Shown: positions 28,606 to 37,876, counted from the stretch's first letter. The stretch: DNA of 64,000 bases from Propionivibrio dicarboxylicus (GCF_900099695.1 NZ_FNCY01000012.1:62001-126000), one strand, 5' to 3'. Made by a program: numbers and translations. Notes: generated by a model from the sequence alone, not told the origin.

Positions 28606-29740
28606 AGCTCACCTCCGCTGGGACCAGCTCAGCCGGAACCGCGATTTCCCTCGGCGGGCTCGGGAAGCGACCGCCGACTTTTCGCCAATTGGCCAACTGA
28701 TACACGTACGCCAGGACTTCGGCCACCGCCGCATACAAGCCCGACGGAATCTCCTGATCCAAATCGGCATGGCGATAGAGGGCCCGCGCCAGTGGTGGTG
28801 CTTCCAGCATCGGCACGCCATTGGCCGCGCCGATTTCACGTATTTTCAGCGCTATGGCGCCACGACCTTTGGCCAGCACCTTGGGCGCCTTCATTCCGTT
28901 CTTGTAGGCCAGAGCCACGGCGAAGTGGGTCGGGTTGGTCACAATCACATCCGCCTTCGGCACCGCGCCCATCATCCGTTTGCGCGCCGCATCGCGCTGC
29001 AATTGGCGAATCCGTCCGCGCACCTCCGGATTACCTTCCATTTCCTTGTGCTCTTGCTTGACTTCTTCGCGGGTCATTTTCAGATTGTCGTAGTACTGCC
29101 ACAACTGGAAGGGAACATCGATGGCCACGATCAGCAGCATCGACGCGACAATCATCAGAAAACTGAAATTGATCAGTTGCCCGGCACTCAGCAAGCCCAC
29201 TTCGATCGACTGGCCAAACAGGGCGAAGATGTCAGCGCGCTCGCTCCACATCACCCAAGCGGCGACACCACCGACCAGCATTGCCTTGGCAACGGCTTTC
29301 ACAAGTTCCGCAAGCCCGCTCCAGGAGATGATGCGGGACAAACCATTCATCGGATTCAGCCGCCCGAAATCCGGTTCAATCGCCTTGAGCGTGAAATTCC
29401 AGCTGCCCAGCAAGAAAGGCGACAGCAATGCCGCAACGACCAGGGCAATGAAGAGCGGCGCGAAGGACATCAGGGCATCGCCCGAGAGCACGGTGAGCCG
29501 CGCCATCATGAACTGCGAATCGCTCAACGACTGGGCGTCAAGCGTCAGGCCGCGTCGAACGAGCGCCGCGGTACGTTGCATCATCCAAGGTCCGATGAAC
29601 CAGAAGGCCCCCGCCGAAACCATCAAAATCATAAAGGCACCGATCTCCCGAGAACGGGGAACTTGCCCCTCCTCGCGTGCCTGCTCAATGCGACGACTTG
29701 ATGCAGGTTCTGTTTTTTCGAGATCGCTTTCTTCTGCCAT
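28598..29740 (-). CDS. flhB: Flagellar export switch protein FlhB
   Basis: The product is 380 residues, with four membrane helices between about 35 and 212 and a cytoplasmic domain holding the self-cleavage motif NPTH (269-272). Cleavage and FliK action switch export from hook to filament substrates. It is the first gene of the flhB-flhA-flhF-flhG-fliA-motC-motD run. About 100 bases upstream lies a sigma-54 site. Confidence 0.98.
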   Translation of the reverse strand: MAEESDLEKTEPASSRRIEQAREEGQVPRSREIGAFMILMVSAGAFWFIGPWMMQRTAALVRRGLTLDAQSLSDSQFMMARLTVLSGDALMSFAPLFIALVVAALLSPFLLGSWNFTLKAIEPDFGRLNPMNGLSRIISWSGLAELVKAVAKAMLVGGVAAWVMWSERADIFALFGQSIEVGLLSAGQLINFSFLMIVASMLLIVAIDVPFQLWQYYDNLKMTREEVKQEHKEMEGNPEVRGRIRQLQRDAARKRMMGAVPKADVIVTNPTHFAVALAYKNGMKAPKVLAKGRGAIALKIREIGAANGVPMLEAPPLARALYRHADLDQEIPSGLYAAVAEVLAYVYQLANWRKVGGRFPSPPREIAVPAELVPAEVSYG

Positions 29741-29846
29741 TGGCGACTTCCGGTAAGTTAGCGCCTATTATATAAAAATACTATATAAAATAAAGAGGTA
29801 TGCGATTTTATTTACTCAATTTCTTAGATAGTCGCGCAATTGCAAC

Positions 29847-29862
29847 AGCAAAACTTGCGCCA
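29847..29862 (-). promoter_or_regulatory. Sigma-54 promoter for the flhB operon
   Basis: On the minus strand TGGCGCAAGTTTTGCT differs from TGGCAC-N5-TTGCW at one base and keeps GG (29861-29860) and GC (29849-29848) ten bases apart. Transcription would begin near 29836, giving a leader of about 95 bases before flhB. The -24 box abuts the T-run of the cheA terminator. An AT-rich segment downstream (29760-29800) also holds TATAAT on the minus strand (29772-29767), a possible second, sigma-70 type start without a good -35. Confidence 0.75.
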
Positions 29863-29894
29863 AAAAACAAGCGGGGCGCCGAAGCGCCCCGCTT
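29862..29894 (-). terminator. Intrinsic terminator after cheA
   Basis: A perfect 11-base stem (AAGCGGGGCGC at 29869-29879 pairing with GCGCCCCGCTT at 29884-29894) closes a four-base loop that reads UUCG on the minus-strand RNA. It is followed by GTTTTTT. It begins about 20 bases after the cheA stop and closes the chemotaxis operon. Confidence 0.93.
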
Positions 29895-29915
29895 AATTCT
29901 TTGAATTTCCTGAAG

Positions 29916-31862
29916 TTATGCAGAAAGTTCAAGTGATCTCGTATGTTTGACGCCTAAGCTCGTGTCAATGTGAGCATTTAAGTCAGCAAGCAACTCTTTC
30001 ATATCGAGGATCAACACGATCTGCCCGTTCGAGAGCGTCGTGACCCCAGCCACGCCACGCGGACGGAAGTCATCGAGCGACTTGATCACCGCATCGTCCC
30101 GACCGGCAAAGCTATCGACCGAGAGAATGAAGCTCCGCTCCGAAGTCTGCATCAACACTCCGTATTCCGGTGTCTGCAGTTGCGGCCAACCAAGCAGGCG
30201 CGACAGCGCCACGACCGGCAACACCTCGCCGCGCACCACGAGCGTTTCCTTGCCGCCAACCTCCTGCATCTTGGTCTTGTCGATCGGCAGGATCTCGCGC
30301 ACCATCGACAGCGGCAAGGCAAACGGCTGATCACCCAAAAGCACGAGCAGAACCGGCAGAATCGCCAGGGTAAGCGGGAGCGAGATGATAAATACCGATC
30401 CCTTACCGGGTTCCGAACGGATATCGACCGATCCGTTCAGTTTCTGGATATTGGTCTTGACCACATCCATGCCGACCCCACGACCGGACACCGCCGACGC
30501 TTCCATCTTCGTCGAGAAGCCGGGCAGGAAGATCAGGTTGAGACTTTGCCGATCATCGAGTGTATTGGCTTCTTCTTCACGGATCAGGCCTTTCTCGATG
30601 GCCTTCATACGAATGCGTTCCGGACTCATGCCGCGTCCGTCATCGGCGATGATCAGCACGATGTGGTCGCCTTCCTGACGCGCTTCGAGACGAACGATGC
30701 TCTTGGCCGGCTTGCCGGCGGCCACGCGATCCTCGGGAGATTCGACGCCGTGATCAACGGCATTGCGGACCAGATGGACCAAAGGATCGGCAAGATCCTC
30801 GATCATCGTCTTATCGACTTCCGTTTCCTCGCCAATCAGCGCCAGTTCGACATCCTTGCCCAATTGACGCGCCAAATCACGCGCAATTCGCGGATACTTC
30901 TGGAAGAGCCGACCAATCGGCTGCATCCGGGTCTTCATCACCGAATTCTGCAGATCGGACACCAGCAGGTCGAGCTGACTGACCGCCTGATCGAGTGCGT
31001 GCAGAGTGTCCGAATCGTTGCGTCCGGCCAGGATGTCGGCACGCAGGCTGGTCAGACGGTTCTTCGTCAATCCGATTTCGCCCGACAGGTTCAGAACCTG
31101 ATCAAGCCGTGCCGTATCAACACGAATCGTCGACTCGCGCGCGGCAAATTTCTCTTCCGACCGCCGTCCGGCTGCTGAAGTTGCGGCAACCGCGCCCGGC
31201 TTGTCGGTGGAACGACGCCCTTCCGGCGGAAAATGCTGTCCCGCCGACGCCACGACCGGCGTTACCACCGCCTGAGGCGCAACCGGCGCCGAAACGGGGG
31301 GAGGCGCCACAGGCGCACCACTGATCGCGCTATGAAGAGTCTCCCAATCCGGCTCGTCGTCGGACTGCACGGTTGCCGTCTCCGGCAATTCGACAACCGG
31401 TGGCGGCATTACTGGAGCCGCTGCAGGCGCAGTCGGTGCCACGGCGACCGCCGGTGCGGCAGCATGAACATCACCCTCAAGCGCTGCTCGAAGCGCGGCG
31501 GAAACATGCGCCTGCGCCGAGCGCGGCTGCGTTGCCTGCGCCAGTTCGCCGAACATGCTGCGCACTTCCTGTGTCGCGGCCATGATCGTATCCATCAAGT
31601 CCGGCGACAGATTCATCTCACCGTTGCGCAATTTGTCGAACAGGTTTTCAGTCAAATGGCACAGCGCCACCAATTCGGTTGCGTTCAGGAAACCTGCACC
31701 GCCTTTGATCGTGTGAAAGCCGCGGAAAATATCGTTCAGCAACCGGCGATCGTCTGGTGCGCGCTCCAAATCGACGAGTTTATTATCGACATCGGACAGC
31801 AAGTCGTTTGCCTCTTGCAGGAAATCCTGCAGCAGGTCTTCCATCCCGGAAAAATCACTCAT
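29916..31862 (-). CDS. cheA: Chemotaxis histidine kinase CheA
   Basis: The product is 648 residues from the ATG at 31862, chosen for the AGGAGG ribosome site eight bases upstream; an open frame extends 33 codons further but runs into cheZ. The HPt domain has the phospho-acceptor His50 (IFRGFHTIKGGAGF). A long Ala/Pro linker follows in place of an obvious P2 domain. Next come the dimerisation helices, the kinase domain (VHLVRNAVDHGVESPEDR; IADDGRGMSPERI; AVSGRGVGMDVVK) and a C-terminal CheW-like domain. It is the last gene of the cheV-cheV-cheY-cheZ-cheA run. Confidence 0.97.
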   Translation of the reverse strand: MSDFSGMEDLLQDFLQEANDLLSDVDNKLVDLERAPDDRRLLNDIFRGFHTIKGGAGFLNATELVALCHLTENLFDKLRNGEMNLSPDLMDTIMAATQEVRSMFGELAQATQPRSAQAHVSAALRAALEGDVHAAAPAVAVAPTAPAAAPVMPPPVVELPETATVQSDDEPDWETLHSAISGAPVAPPPVSAPVAPQAVVTPVVASAGQHFPPEGRRSTDKPGAVAATSAAGRRSEEKFAARESTIRVDTARLDQVLNLSGEIGLTKNRLTSLRADILAGRNDSDTLHALDQAVSQLDLLVSDLQNSVMKTRMQPIGRLFQKYPRIARDLARQLGKDVELALIGEETEVDKTMIEDLADPLVHLVRNAVDHGVESPEDRVAAGKPAKSIVRLEARQEGDHIVLIIADDGRGMSPERIRMKAIEKGLIREEEANTLDDRQSLNLIFLPGFSTKMEASAVSGRGVGMDVVKTNIQKLNGSVDIRSEPGKGSVFIISLPLTLAILPVLLVLLGDQPFALPLSMVREILPIDKTKMQEVGGKETLVVRGEVLPVVALSRLLGWPQLQTPEYGVLMQTSERSFILSVDSFAGRDDAVIKSLDDFRPRGVAGVTTLSNGQIVLILDMKELLADLNAHIDTSLGVKHTRSLELSA

Positions 31863-31872
31863 GCTGAACCTC

Positions 31873-32811
31873 CTAGAAACCCAAGCTGTCGAGCAAGTCA
31901 TCGACTTGCTGCTGACTGGCGACGACATCCGCACGTCCTGCGGCATCAATGACAGGACCATTGAGCAGCGAATTCACCGAATCGGTTCGCCGATCCCCGG
32001 GCATAACCTCGATCAACACCCCCATCAACTGTGATTCGAGATCCTGCGCAACCGATACCACCTTCTTGATGACCTGCCCGGTCAGATCCTGGAAATCCTG
32101 AGCCATCATGATTTCCATCAACTGCTCTTTCGTTGCGGCTGTGCGTTGCGGTACCGCGCTCTTCAAGAATGCCCGCGTTTCTGCCGCCAACAGCTTGAAC
32201 TCATCGACATTCATCTGATTGGCATACAAACGGTCCCATTTCGCAGCCAACAGCGACGCGCCGTTTTCGAGTTCTTCCTGCAGAGGATTGGCCACATCCG
32301 TCGCGTTGAGCACCTTGCACGCAGCCTGTTCGGTCAGGTTTGCGATATAGGACAGGCGGTCTTTGGCATCGGGTAGTGCTGCCACGGTGTTTTTCAACAA
32401 GTCGTCGAAACCAAGATTGCCGAGCGTATCGTGAAGCAGGCGGGCCATCTGGCCGACCTGCTGAAACACTTTGCCCTGCGCTGGCCACGGTATCGCCGCC
32501 TCGGCAGAAGCCGCTTCAGGCGCCGCCGGTGCGGGAGATGCAAGCTCGGCACTTGGCGGCGTCAACATCCTCTCCGCCACCGAATCGAAAAGCGCCTGCA
32601 ACTCGTCGGAATCTTCTGTCGTCGCTTCGCTCTCGCGCGCCTGTTGCATTAAAGAAGAGCGCGCGGCAGCGGCCGTGGGAGCCGCCGCTGGAGCCGGAGG
32701 CGTGGGAGCAGCAGCCGCCGCCGGCGCAGGCGTCTTCGCCACTCCGCTGGCTATGCTGTCAAAGAGGGCTTCAAGCTCGCTCGAATCCCCTGAGGTATTC
32801 GCGTCACTCAT
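31873..32811 (-). CDS. cheZ: CheY phosphatase CheZ with long N-terminal extension
   Basis: At 312 residues the product is about 100 longer than E. coli CheZ. The four-helix catalytic region is clear (MMAQDFQDLTGQVIKKVVSV, with the catalytic Gln), and the C-terminus ends VDDLLDSLGF (303-312), the CheY-binding peptide. The N-terminal 110 residues are Ala/Pro-rich and contain two similar motifs, SSELEALFDSI (10-20) and DSDELQALFDSV (67-78). These resemble the C-terminal peptide and the FliM docking peptide. It lies between cheY and cheA. Confidence 0.93.
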   Translation of the reverse strand: MSDANTSGDSSELEALFDSIASGVAKTPAPAAAAAPTPPAPAAAPTAAAARSSLMQQARESEATTEDSDELQALFDSVAERMLTPPSAELASPAPAAPEAASAEAAIPWPAQGKVFQQVGQMARLLHDTLGNLGFDDLLKNTVAALPDAKDRLSYIANLTEQAACKVLNATDVANPLQEELENGASLLAAKWDRLYANQMNVDEFKLLAAETRAFLKSAVPQRTAATKEQLMEIMMAQDFQDLTGQVIKKVVSVAQDLESQLMGVLIEVMPGDRRTDSVNSLLNGPVIDAAGRADVVASQQQVDDLLDSLGF

Positions 32812-32813
32812 CT

Positions 32814-33203
32814 TTAAATACCCATTTTCTCGAAGATTTTTTGCAGTTTTTCAGCCAGTGTGGCTGCGGTGAACGGCTTGACGATATAGCCGTTGGCGCC
32901 CGCCTGCGCAGCAGCGATGATGTTCTCTTTCTTGGCCTCCGCCGTGATCATCAGCACCGGCAGATGCGACAGCGTCGGCGTCGAGCGAATCGCTTGCAAC
33001 AACTGCAGACCATCCATATTCGGCATATTCCAGTCCGTCACGACGAACTCGAACCCGCCCGACTGGAGCTTCTGGAATGCAATCGCACCATCCTCCGCTT
33101 CGTCGACATTGGTAAAACCGAGTTCCTTGAGCAGGTTTCGCACAATGCGACGCATGGTCGAAAAATCGTCGACAACCAGAATTCTCAACTTGGGATCAGC
33201 CAT
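32814..33203 (-). CDS. cheY: Chemotaxis response regulator CheY
   Basis: The 129-residue single receiver domain has acidic residues in [15 protein letters not shown], the phospho-acceptor in [15 protein letters not shown], the switch residue in LMITAEA and the Lys in YIVKPF, all as in CheY. It carries the signal from CheA to FliM. The stop is two bases before the cheZ start. Confidence 0.98.
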   Translation of the reverse strand: MADPKLRILVVDDFSTMRRIVRNLLKELGFTNVDEAEDGAIAFQKLQSGGFEFVVTDWNMPNMDGLQLLQAIRSTPTLSHLPVLMITAEAKKENIIAAAQAGANGYIVKPFTAATLAEKLQKIFEKMGI

Positions 33204-33229
33204 TATTTGTTACTCCTGAAACGCTTCTT

Positions 33230-34177
33230 TTATCTTTCAAGTAAGGGACGCAAGGTATCGGCAAGCACTTCCGCGTCAAACTTGGCCACATAGGCATCGA
33301 CGCCCACCGCCTGCCCCATGGCGCGGTTCGCCTCTGAAGACAGTGACGAGTGCATGACAACGGGAATCCCGTCAAAACGGGAATCGGCCTTGATGTTCTT
33401 CGTCAACACGTAGCCGTCCATTTCCGGCATCTCGGCATCGACAAGGATGAGTCGCACGGCGTCGCGCAGTAAAGCGCCCGTCTGTTGCGCGTGCGCAGCC
33501 AGTCCCTGCAAACGCCCCCAGGCCTCCAGGCCGTTGGTGGCATGTTTGTGCTTGACGCCCAGTTTGTCGAACACCTCGGAAATCTTCCGCCGCGCGACGA
33601 TCGAATCATCGACGAAGAACACGCCTGTATCTTCCGAGACCTGCGCCTTCGGCACATCGACGATCAGCGCCTCCCCGAAGGCATTGGCCAGAATCTGCTC
33701 CACATCGAGCAGGGACACCAGCGTCCCGTTTTCCAACTCGGTAATCGCCGTGATCAAGCCCTGATTGGACGACAGCACGCTTTCCGGCGCACGGACCTTC
33801 TCCCAATCAACGCGAATGATGCGGTCGACCTCGTGCACCAGAAAACCGAGCGTGCGCTTGGAGTATTCGGCCACCATCATGGTCTGTCCGCGCTCCGTCG
33901 GCTTGTCCTTGATGTCGAGGAAGCTGACCAGCGAGAGCACGGGAATCACGTTGCCGCGCAAGGACACCAAACCCTCGACGCCACGCGGCATGTTCGGGGT
34001 CTTGGTGATATGCGGCGTACGCCCCACTTCCCGCACCTTGAATACGTTGATTCCGAAAGTCTCCCGCGTCCCGAGCGAGAACAGGAGAATTTCCATTTTG
34101 TTCGAACCGGCCAGGCGCGTTCTGGCATCAACAGTATCCAGCAGGTTCTTGTTTCTTTCCGCGATATCCATCGTCAT
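33230..34177 (-). CDS. cheV: Chemotaxis coupling protein CheV (copy 1, downstream)
   Basis: The product is 315 residues: an N-terminal CheW-like coupling domain (about 20-165: ILLFSLGTRETFGINVFKVR, then GVEGLVSLRGNVIPVLSL) and a C-terminal receiver (about 180-310: VFFVDDSIVARRKISEVFDK, then VDAEMPEMDGYVLTKNIK). It links receptors to CheA under phosphorylation control. It is a tandem paralogue of the next gene. Confidence 0.95.
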   Translation of the reverse strand: MTMDIAERNKNLLDTVDARTRLAGSNKMEILLFSLGTRETFGINVFKVREVGRTPHITKTPNMPRGVEGLVSLRGNVIPVLSLVSFLDIKDKPTERGQTMMVAEYSKRTLGFLVHEVDRIIRVDWEKVRAPESVLSSNQGLITAITELENGTLVSLLDVEQILANAFGEALIVDVPKAQVSEDTGVFFVDDSIVARRKISEVFDKLGVKHKHATNGLEAWGRLQGLAAHAQQTGALLRDAVRLILVDAEMPEMDGYVLTKNIKADSRFDGIPVVMHSSLSSEANRAMGQAVGVDAYVAKFDAEVLADTLRPLLER

Positions 34178-34207
34178 GGCGTCACTCCAGCAATAACGGC
34201 CGCAGAC

Positions 34208-35179
34208 TCAAGCATTGGCCTGAGCCACCGGAAGCTCTCCAAGCAAACGCCGGCTCAGCGTTTCTGAAAGCTTGTGGGGTTCGAACTTGGCCACATACTC
34301 GTCGACACCGACCGATTTGCCCAATTGCTGATTGGACATCCCGGACAGGGAAGAGTGCATGATCACCGGAATACCCGCGAAGCGCGAATCCGACTTGATC
34401 TTCTTGGTCAGGATATAGCCGTCCATTTCCGGCATTTCGACGTCGGTCAGGACCAGGCTGACGAAATTGCTGACTTCCTGCCCGGCCGCTTGCGCGTAAT
34501 TAGCGACTTTCTCGAGTTCCGACCAGGCATGACGTCCGTTGATCGACTCGATGTATTTGACGTTCATCGCTTCGAGCGTACGGATAATCTGACGTCTCGC
34601 CACGACGGAATCGTCGGCAAACAGCACCGTCGCCTGCGTGTTGTTCAGCGGTTGGATATTCCGGTAGATGGACTCTTCATCGTAGTTGGTCGTCTCGGAC
34701 AAGACCTTTTCGACGTCCATCATCATGACCAGGCGACCGTCGGGAAGTTCGGTCACCGCCGTCACCAGCCCGCCCATTTCCGCCGTCAGCATCTCCGGCG
34801 GCACCTTCATCTGACTCCAGTCGAGGCGCAGAATGGTATCGACGGCTTCAACCAAAAAGCCCTGAGTATGCCCGGCATACTCGGTGACGATCATGATCGA
34901 ACGCGGCGTATCGGTGGAGACACCGGCATATTTCGCCAGATCGACCACCGGCACCAGCGCACCGCGCAAACTGACCATGCCTTCCACCGATGCCGGCATC
35001 TCCGGCGCCGACGTAATCGGCGGCGTCCGCATCACTTCACGCACCTTAAACACGTTGATGCCGAAGGTTTCGCGGCGCCCCGTTCTTTCGTTCAGGCCAA
35101 GCGAGAAAAGAAGAATCTCAAGCTTGTTGGTGCCGGCGAGCTTGGTCCGCGCATCAATGCTTTTCAAAAGCTCTGACAT
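34208..35179 (-). CDS. cheV: Chemotaxis coupling protein CheV (copy 2, first gene of the cluster)
   Basis: The 323-residue CheW-receiver fusion resembles the adjacent copy but has a short insertion in the coupling domain (LGLNERTGRRETFGINVFKV) and a distinct receiver (VLFADDSVVARRQIIRTLEA; LTDVEMPEMDGYILTKKIK). The 139-base region upstream (35180-35318) separates it from cheB. It holds an AGAGGGAG ribosome site and only a weak sigma-70-like promoter, with no sigma-28 or sigma-54 match that I could see. Confidence 0.95.
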   Translation of the reverse strand: MSELLKSIDARTKLAGTNKLEILLFSLGLNERTGRRETFGINVFKVREVMRTPPITSAPEMPASVEGMVSLRGALVPVVDLAKYAGVSTDTPRSIMIVTEYAGHTQGFLVEAVDTILRLDWSQMKVPPEMLTAEMGGLVTAVTELPDGRLVMMMDVEKVLSETTNYDEESIYRNIQPLNNTQATVLFADDSVVARRQIIRTLEAMNVKYIESINGRHAWSELEKVANYAQAAGQEVSNFVSLVLTDVEMPEMDGYILTKKIKSDSRFAGIPVIMHSSLSGMSNQQLGKSVGVDEYVAKFEPHKLSETLSRRLLGELPVAQANA

Positions 35180-35318
35180 ACTGTGACTCCCTCTAGGGAA
35201 AATTACCTTACTATTCTTTCGTACATCTTAATCCATCGGATTTCATTTAACCAACGCAGCCACGCCGCAAACCCTTGTCTTTGCGTGCATCAGCCTGCGT
35301 TGACGACGCCGGCGCACA

Positions 35319-35969
35319 TTACTTGAGCACGACTCGCTGCGGCGTCTCGCCAGGACGCCCGACCAGCGCCATGACACGCTTGGGCAATTCGGACACGCTG
35401 GCCACGTCCTCGACGGCGCCGATCAGCGCGGCTTCCCTCGGCATGCCGTAGACGACACAACTCGCCTCGTCCTGACCGAAGGTCCTTGCCCCCGCCTGAC
35501 GCATGCGCAGCAAACCGCAGGCGCCATCTTTTCCCATACCGGTCAGGATGACACCGATCGCATTGCGCCCAACCACTTCCGCCGCCGAATCGAAGAGCAC
35601 ATCGACCGAGGGACGATGACGATTCACCGGCGGCGTCGACAACAGTTCCGTCATATACCCGCCGCCTTGGCGCCGCACGCGCAGATGGGAGTGGCCGGGT
35701 GCGATATAGACCGTCCCGGTTTCGAGGACCTCACCACCGTGCGACTCGACGACGCGCGGCTTGCTCAGGCTGTTCAAGCGGGCAGCAAAAGGGCCGGTGA
35801 ATGTCTCCGGCATGTGCTGGACGACCAAAATCGGCGGACAGTCGGCCGGAATCCCTTGCAGAAAGTTCTTGACGGCCTCGGTCCCGCCAGTCGACGCACC
35901 GACGAAGATGATCTTCGCCCCGTTGACCACCGGACGGCATGACGTTTGCACAACCGGGCTCGGATTCAT
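35319..35969 (-). CDS. cheB: Receptor methylesterase CheB lacking a receiver domain
   Basis: The product is 216 residues from the ATG at 35969, one base after the cheR stop. It contains only the methylesterase domain: Ser26 in [11 protein letters not shown], His52 in VVQHMPETF and Asp148 in [11 protein letters not shown] form the catalytic triad. Ordinary CheB (about 350 residues) has an N-terminal receiver that restrains the enzyme, and this is absent here. It removes methyl groups from (or deamidates) receptors, opposing CheR. The gene follows cheR and ends the motAB-cheRB run. Confidence 0.92.
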   Translation of the reverse strand: MNPSPVVQTSCRPVVNGAKIIFVGASTGGTEAVKNFLQGIPADCPPILVVQHMPETFTGPFAARLNSLSKPRVVESHGGEVLETGTVYIAPGHSHLRVRRQGGGYMTELLSTPPVNRHRPSVDVLFDSAAEVVGRNAIGVILTGMGKDGACGLLRMRQAGARTFGQDEASCVVYGMPREAALIGAVEDVASVSELPKRVMALVGRPGETPQRVVLK

Positions 35970-35970
35970 G

Positions 35971-36840
35971 TCACCGCTTCTTTGGAGCAAGGTCGTAGAC
36001 CGTCTTTCCAAGCGAACGGAAAAGATCCGCTGCATGCAGGAAGCTCTCCGAATGCCCGGCGAATAGCAGTCCGTTTTCGGCCATCAGCGGGGCAAAGCGC
36101 GTGAGAATTTTGTGCTGCGTCGGTTTGTCGAAATAAATCATCACGTTGCGACAAAAAAGCGCATCGAGAGGGCCGCGCACGAACCAATTGGGCTCGAGCA
36201 GATTGAGGCGTTGAAAAGTGATCATGCGCCGCAGTTCGGGTTTCACCACGTAGCCGCCACCTGCGGTCAGCGCTTCGCGCGTGAAAAAACGATTCAGCCG
36301 TTCGGGTGAAATCTTATCCACACGATCCGCCGGATATACGCCCTTGGCGGCCGTCGCCAAAACGCTGGTATCGAGGTCGGTCGCGACGATCGTCACCGGC
36401 ACATTGAAGCCGCCGAGCGCTTCGACCACAGTCATCGCGATGCTATACGGCTCCTCGCCGGTCGATGCTGCGGAACACCAGATCTTGATCGACTGCTTGC
36501 CCTGAATTTTCCGGAGGTGATCGGCCAGGATCGGGAAGTGGTGGGGTTCGCGAAAGAAAGAGGTCAGGTTTGTCGTCAGCGAATTGACGAATTTTTCCCA
36601 TTCCAATCGATCACCACGCTCAAGTAGCGCCAGATATTCGGTGAAAGTCCGCTTGCCGGTTTCACGAAGACGGCGGGCGAGTCGGCTATAGACCATATCC
36701 TGCTTGGTCGCCGCAAGCGAAATCCCGGCGTGATCGTAGATCATCTTGCGCACACGCTCGAAATCAGCCGCGGTGAACACAAATTCCCGATCACCCATCC
36801 CGGTCGACGAAAAGCCCAGTCCGGACCTCAGTTCAGCCAC
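35971..36840 (-). CDS. cheR: Chemotaxis receptor methyltransferase CheR
   Basis: The product is 289 residues. The N-terminal helical domain ([20 protein letters not shown]) precedes an SAM-binding fold with [20 protein letters not shown] and the characteristic [12 protein letters not shown]. The start appears to be GTG at 36840 with GGGGG upstream; an ATG 14 codons later is possible. It methylates chemoreceptors. It follows motB after 65 bases. Confidence 0.96.
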   Translation of the reverse strand: MAELRSGLGFSSTGMGDREFVFTAADFERVRKMIYDHAGISLAATKQDMVYSRLARRLRETGKRTFTEYLALLERGDRLEWEKFVNSLTTNLTSFFREPHHFPILADHLRKIQGKQSIKIWCSAASTGEEPYSIAMTVVEALGGFNVPVTIVATDLDTSVLATAAKGVYPADRVDKISPERLNRFFTREALTAGGGYVVKPELRRMITFQRLNLLEPNWFVRGPLDALFCRNVMIYFDKPTQHKILTRFAPLMAENGLLFAGHSESFLHAADLFRSLGKTVYDLAPKKR

Positions 36841-36905
36841 TTTTTACCCCCGATTGACATTACAGCAAGGCGCTCCGTTGACTGACAAATTCGGTCCGCG
36901 CTGGT

Positions 36906-37847
36906 TCAATTGCGTCCTTCGGCCGGCTTGACCGCGTTTTCTGCGCCTTGCTCGCCGTCGATCTCGATGTTGGCACTACCGTCCTCCTGGAGCATCGCTT
37001 CTTCCGTCCTCTTGTTCAGGACGACAATGCTGATCCGACGATTCGACGGATCGAGGGGGTCGTTCTTGTTGAACAACACGGTCGACGACAAACCGACAAC
37101 GCGCAAGACTTTGTTCTCATCCATGCCACCGGCGATCATCTCGCGCCGCGACGCGTTGGCCCGGTTCGTCGAGAGCTCCCAGTTCGAAAAGCCTTTCTCG
37201 CCGCTGCTGTATTGGGCTGCATCGGTATGTCCGGAAAAGCTGACTTTGTTCGGTACTGCGTTCAGCGCCTTGCCGATCTCACGCAATATGACTCGAGAAT
37301 AGGGCTTGAGTTCGGCGCTGCTGAGATCGAACATCGGCCGGTTTTTCTCGTCGATGATCTGGATGCGCAAGCCTTCCGGCGTCACATCGATGAGAAGCTG
37401 ATTCTTGAATTGCCGTAGCGTCGAGTTGCTGTCGATCAGCTTTTCGATGCTCTGCTTGAGTTCATTGAGCGCGGCTTTCTCGCGCATCTCGAACTCCTTG
37501 CGCAACTTTTCGCGGACATCCTTGCCCGCGTCGCGCTTGGCCGGCATGTCTCCGCCCTTGACCTGCCCCGAGGTGGCGGTGATGTCCTTGCCGCCCCCCT
37601 TGAGAATGCTGGTCGCATCGCCGGCGCCAGTGCCGCCGGACATGCTCACTCGCATCGGGTTCTGGAAATACTCGGCAATCCCCTTGAGGTCGCCATTCGC
37701 CGTCGATCCAAGCAGCCACATGAGCAGAAAGAATGCCATCATCGCCGTGACGAAGTCGGCATAGGCAAGCTTCCAGGCGCCGCCATGATGCCCGGCGGCG
37801 GACTTCTTGATGCGCTTGATGACAATAGGGCGTACGTCTTCGCTCAT
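36906..37847 (-). CDS. motB: Flagellar stator protein MotB
   Basis: The product is 313 residues. A basic N-terminus (PIVIKRIKKSAAGHHGG) leads into one helix, WKLAYADFVTAMMAFFLLMW, with the proton-carrying Asp. The plug/linker is charged. The OmpA-like domain (KVSFSGHTDAAQYSSGEKGF, then NWELSTNRANASRREM) anchors it to peptidoglycan. It forms the main stator with MotA, encoded 29 bases upstream. Confidence 0.97.
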   Translation of the reverse strand: MSEDVRPIVIKRIKKSAAGHHGGAWKLAYADFVTAMMAFFLLMWLLGSTANGDLKGIAEYFQNPMRVSMSGGTGAGDATSILKGGGKDITATSGQVKGGDMPAKRDAGKDVREKLRKEFEMREKAALNELKQSIEKLIDSNSTLRQFKNQLLIDVTPEGLRIQIIDEKNRPMFDLSSAELKPYSRVILREIGKALNAVPNKVSFSGHTDAAQYSSGEKGFSNWELSTNRANASRREMIAGGMDENKVLRVVGLSSTVLFNKNDPLDPSNRRISIVVLNKRTEEAMLQEDGSANIEIDGEQGAENAVKPAEGRN

Positions 37848-37876
37848 TCGTTTCTATTCCTGGACGGGTCCGCCGT

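Noticed and set aside
27115-29061. Long plus-strand frame opposite flhA and flhB
   Set aside because: Antisense to two certain genes, composition rich in Arg, Gln and His, no domain features.
35180-35318. Sigma-28 promoter for cheV (TCCGATGG on the minus strand)
   Set aside because: No TAAA box lies at the required distance upstream; the nearby TTAAA is too close.
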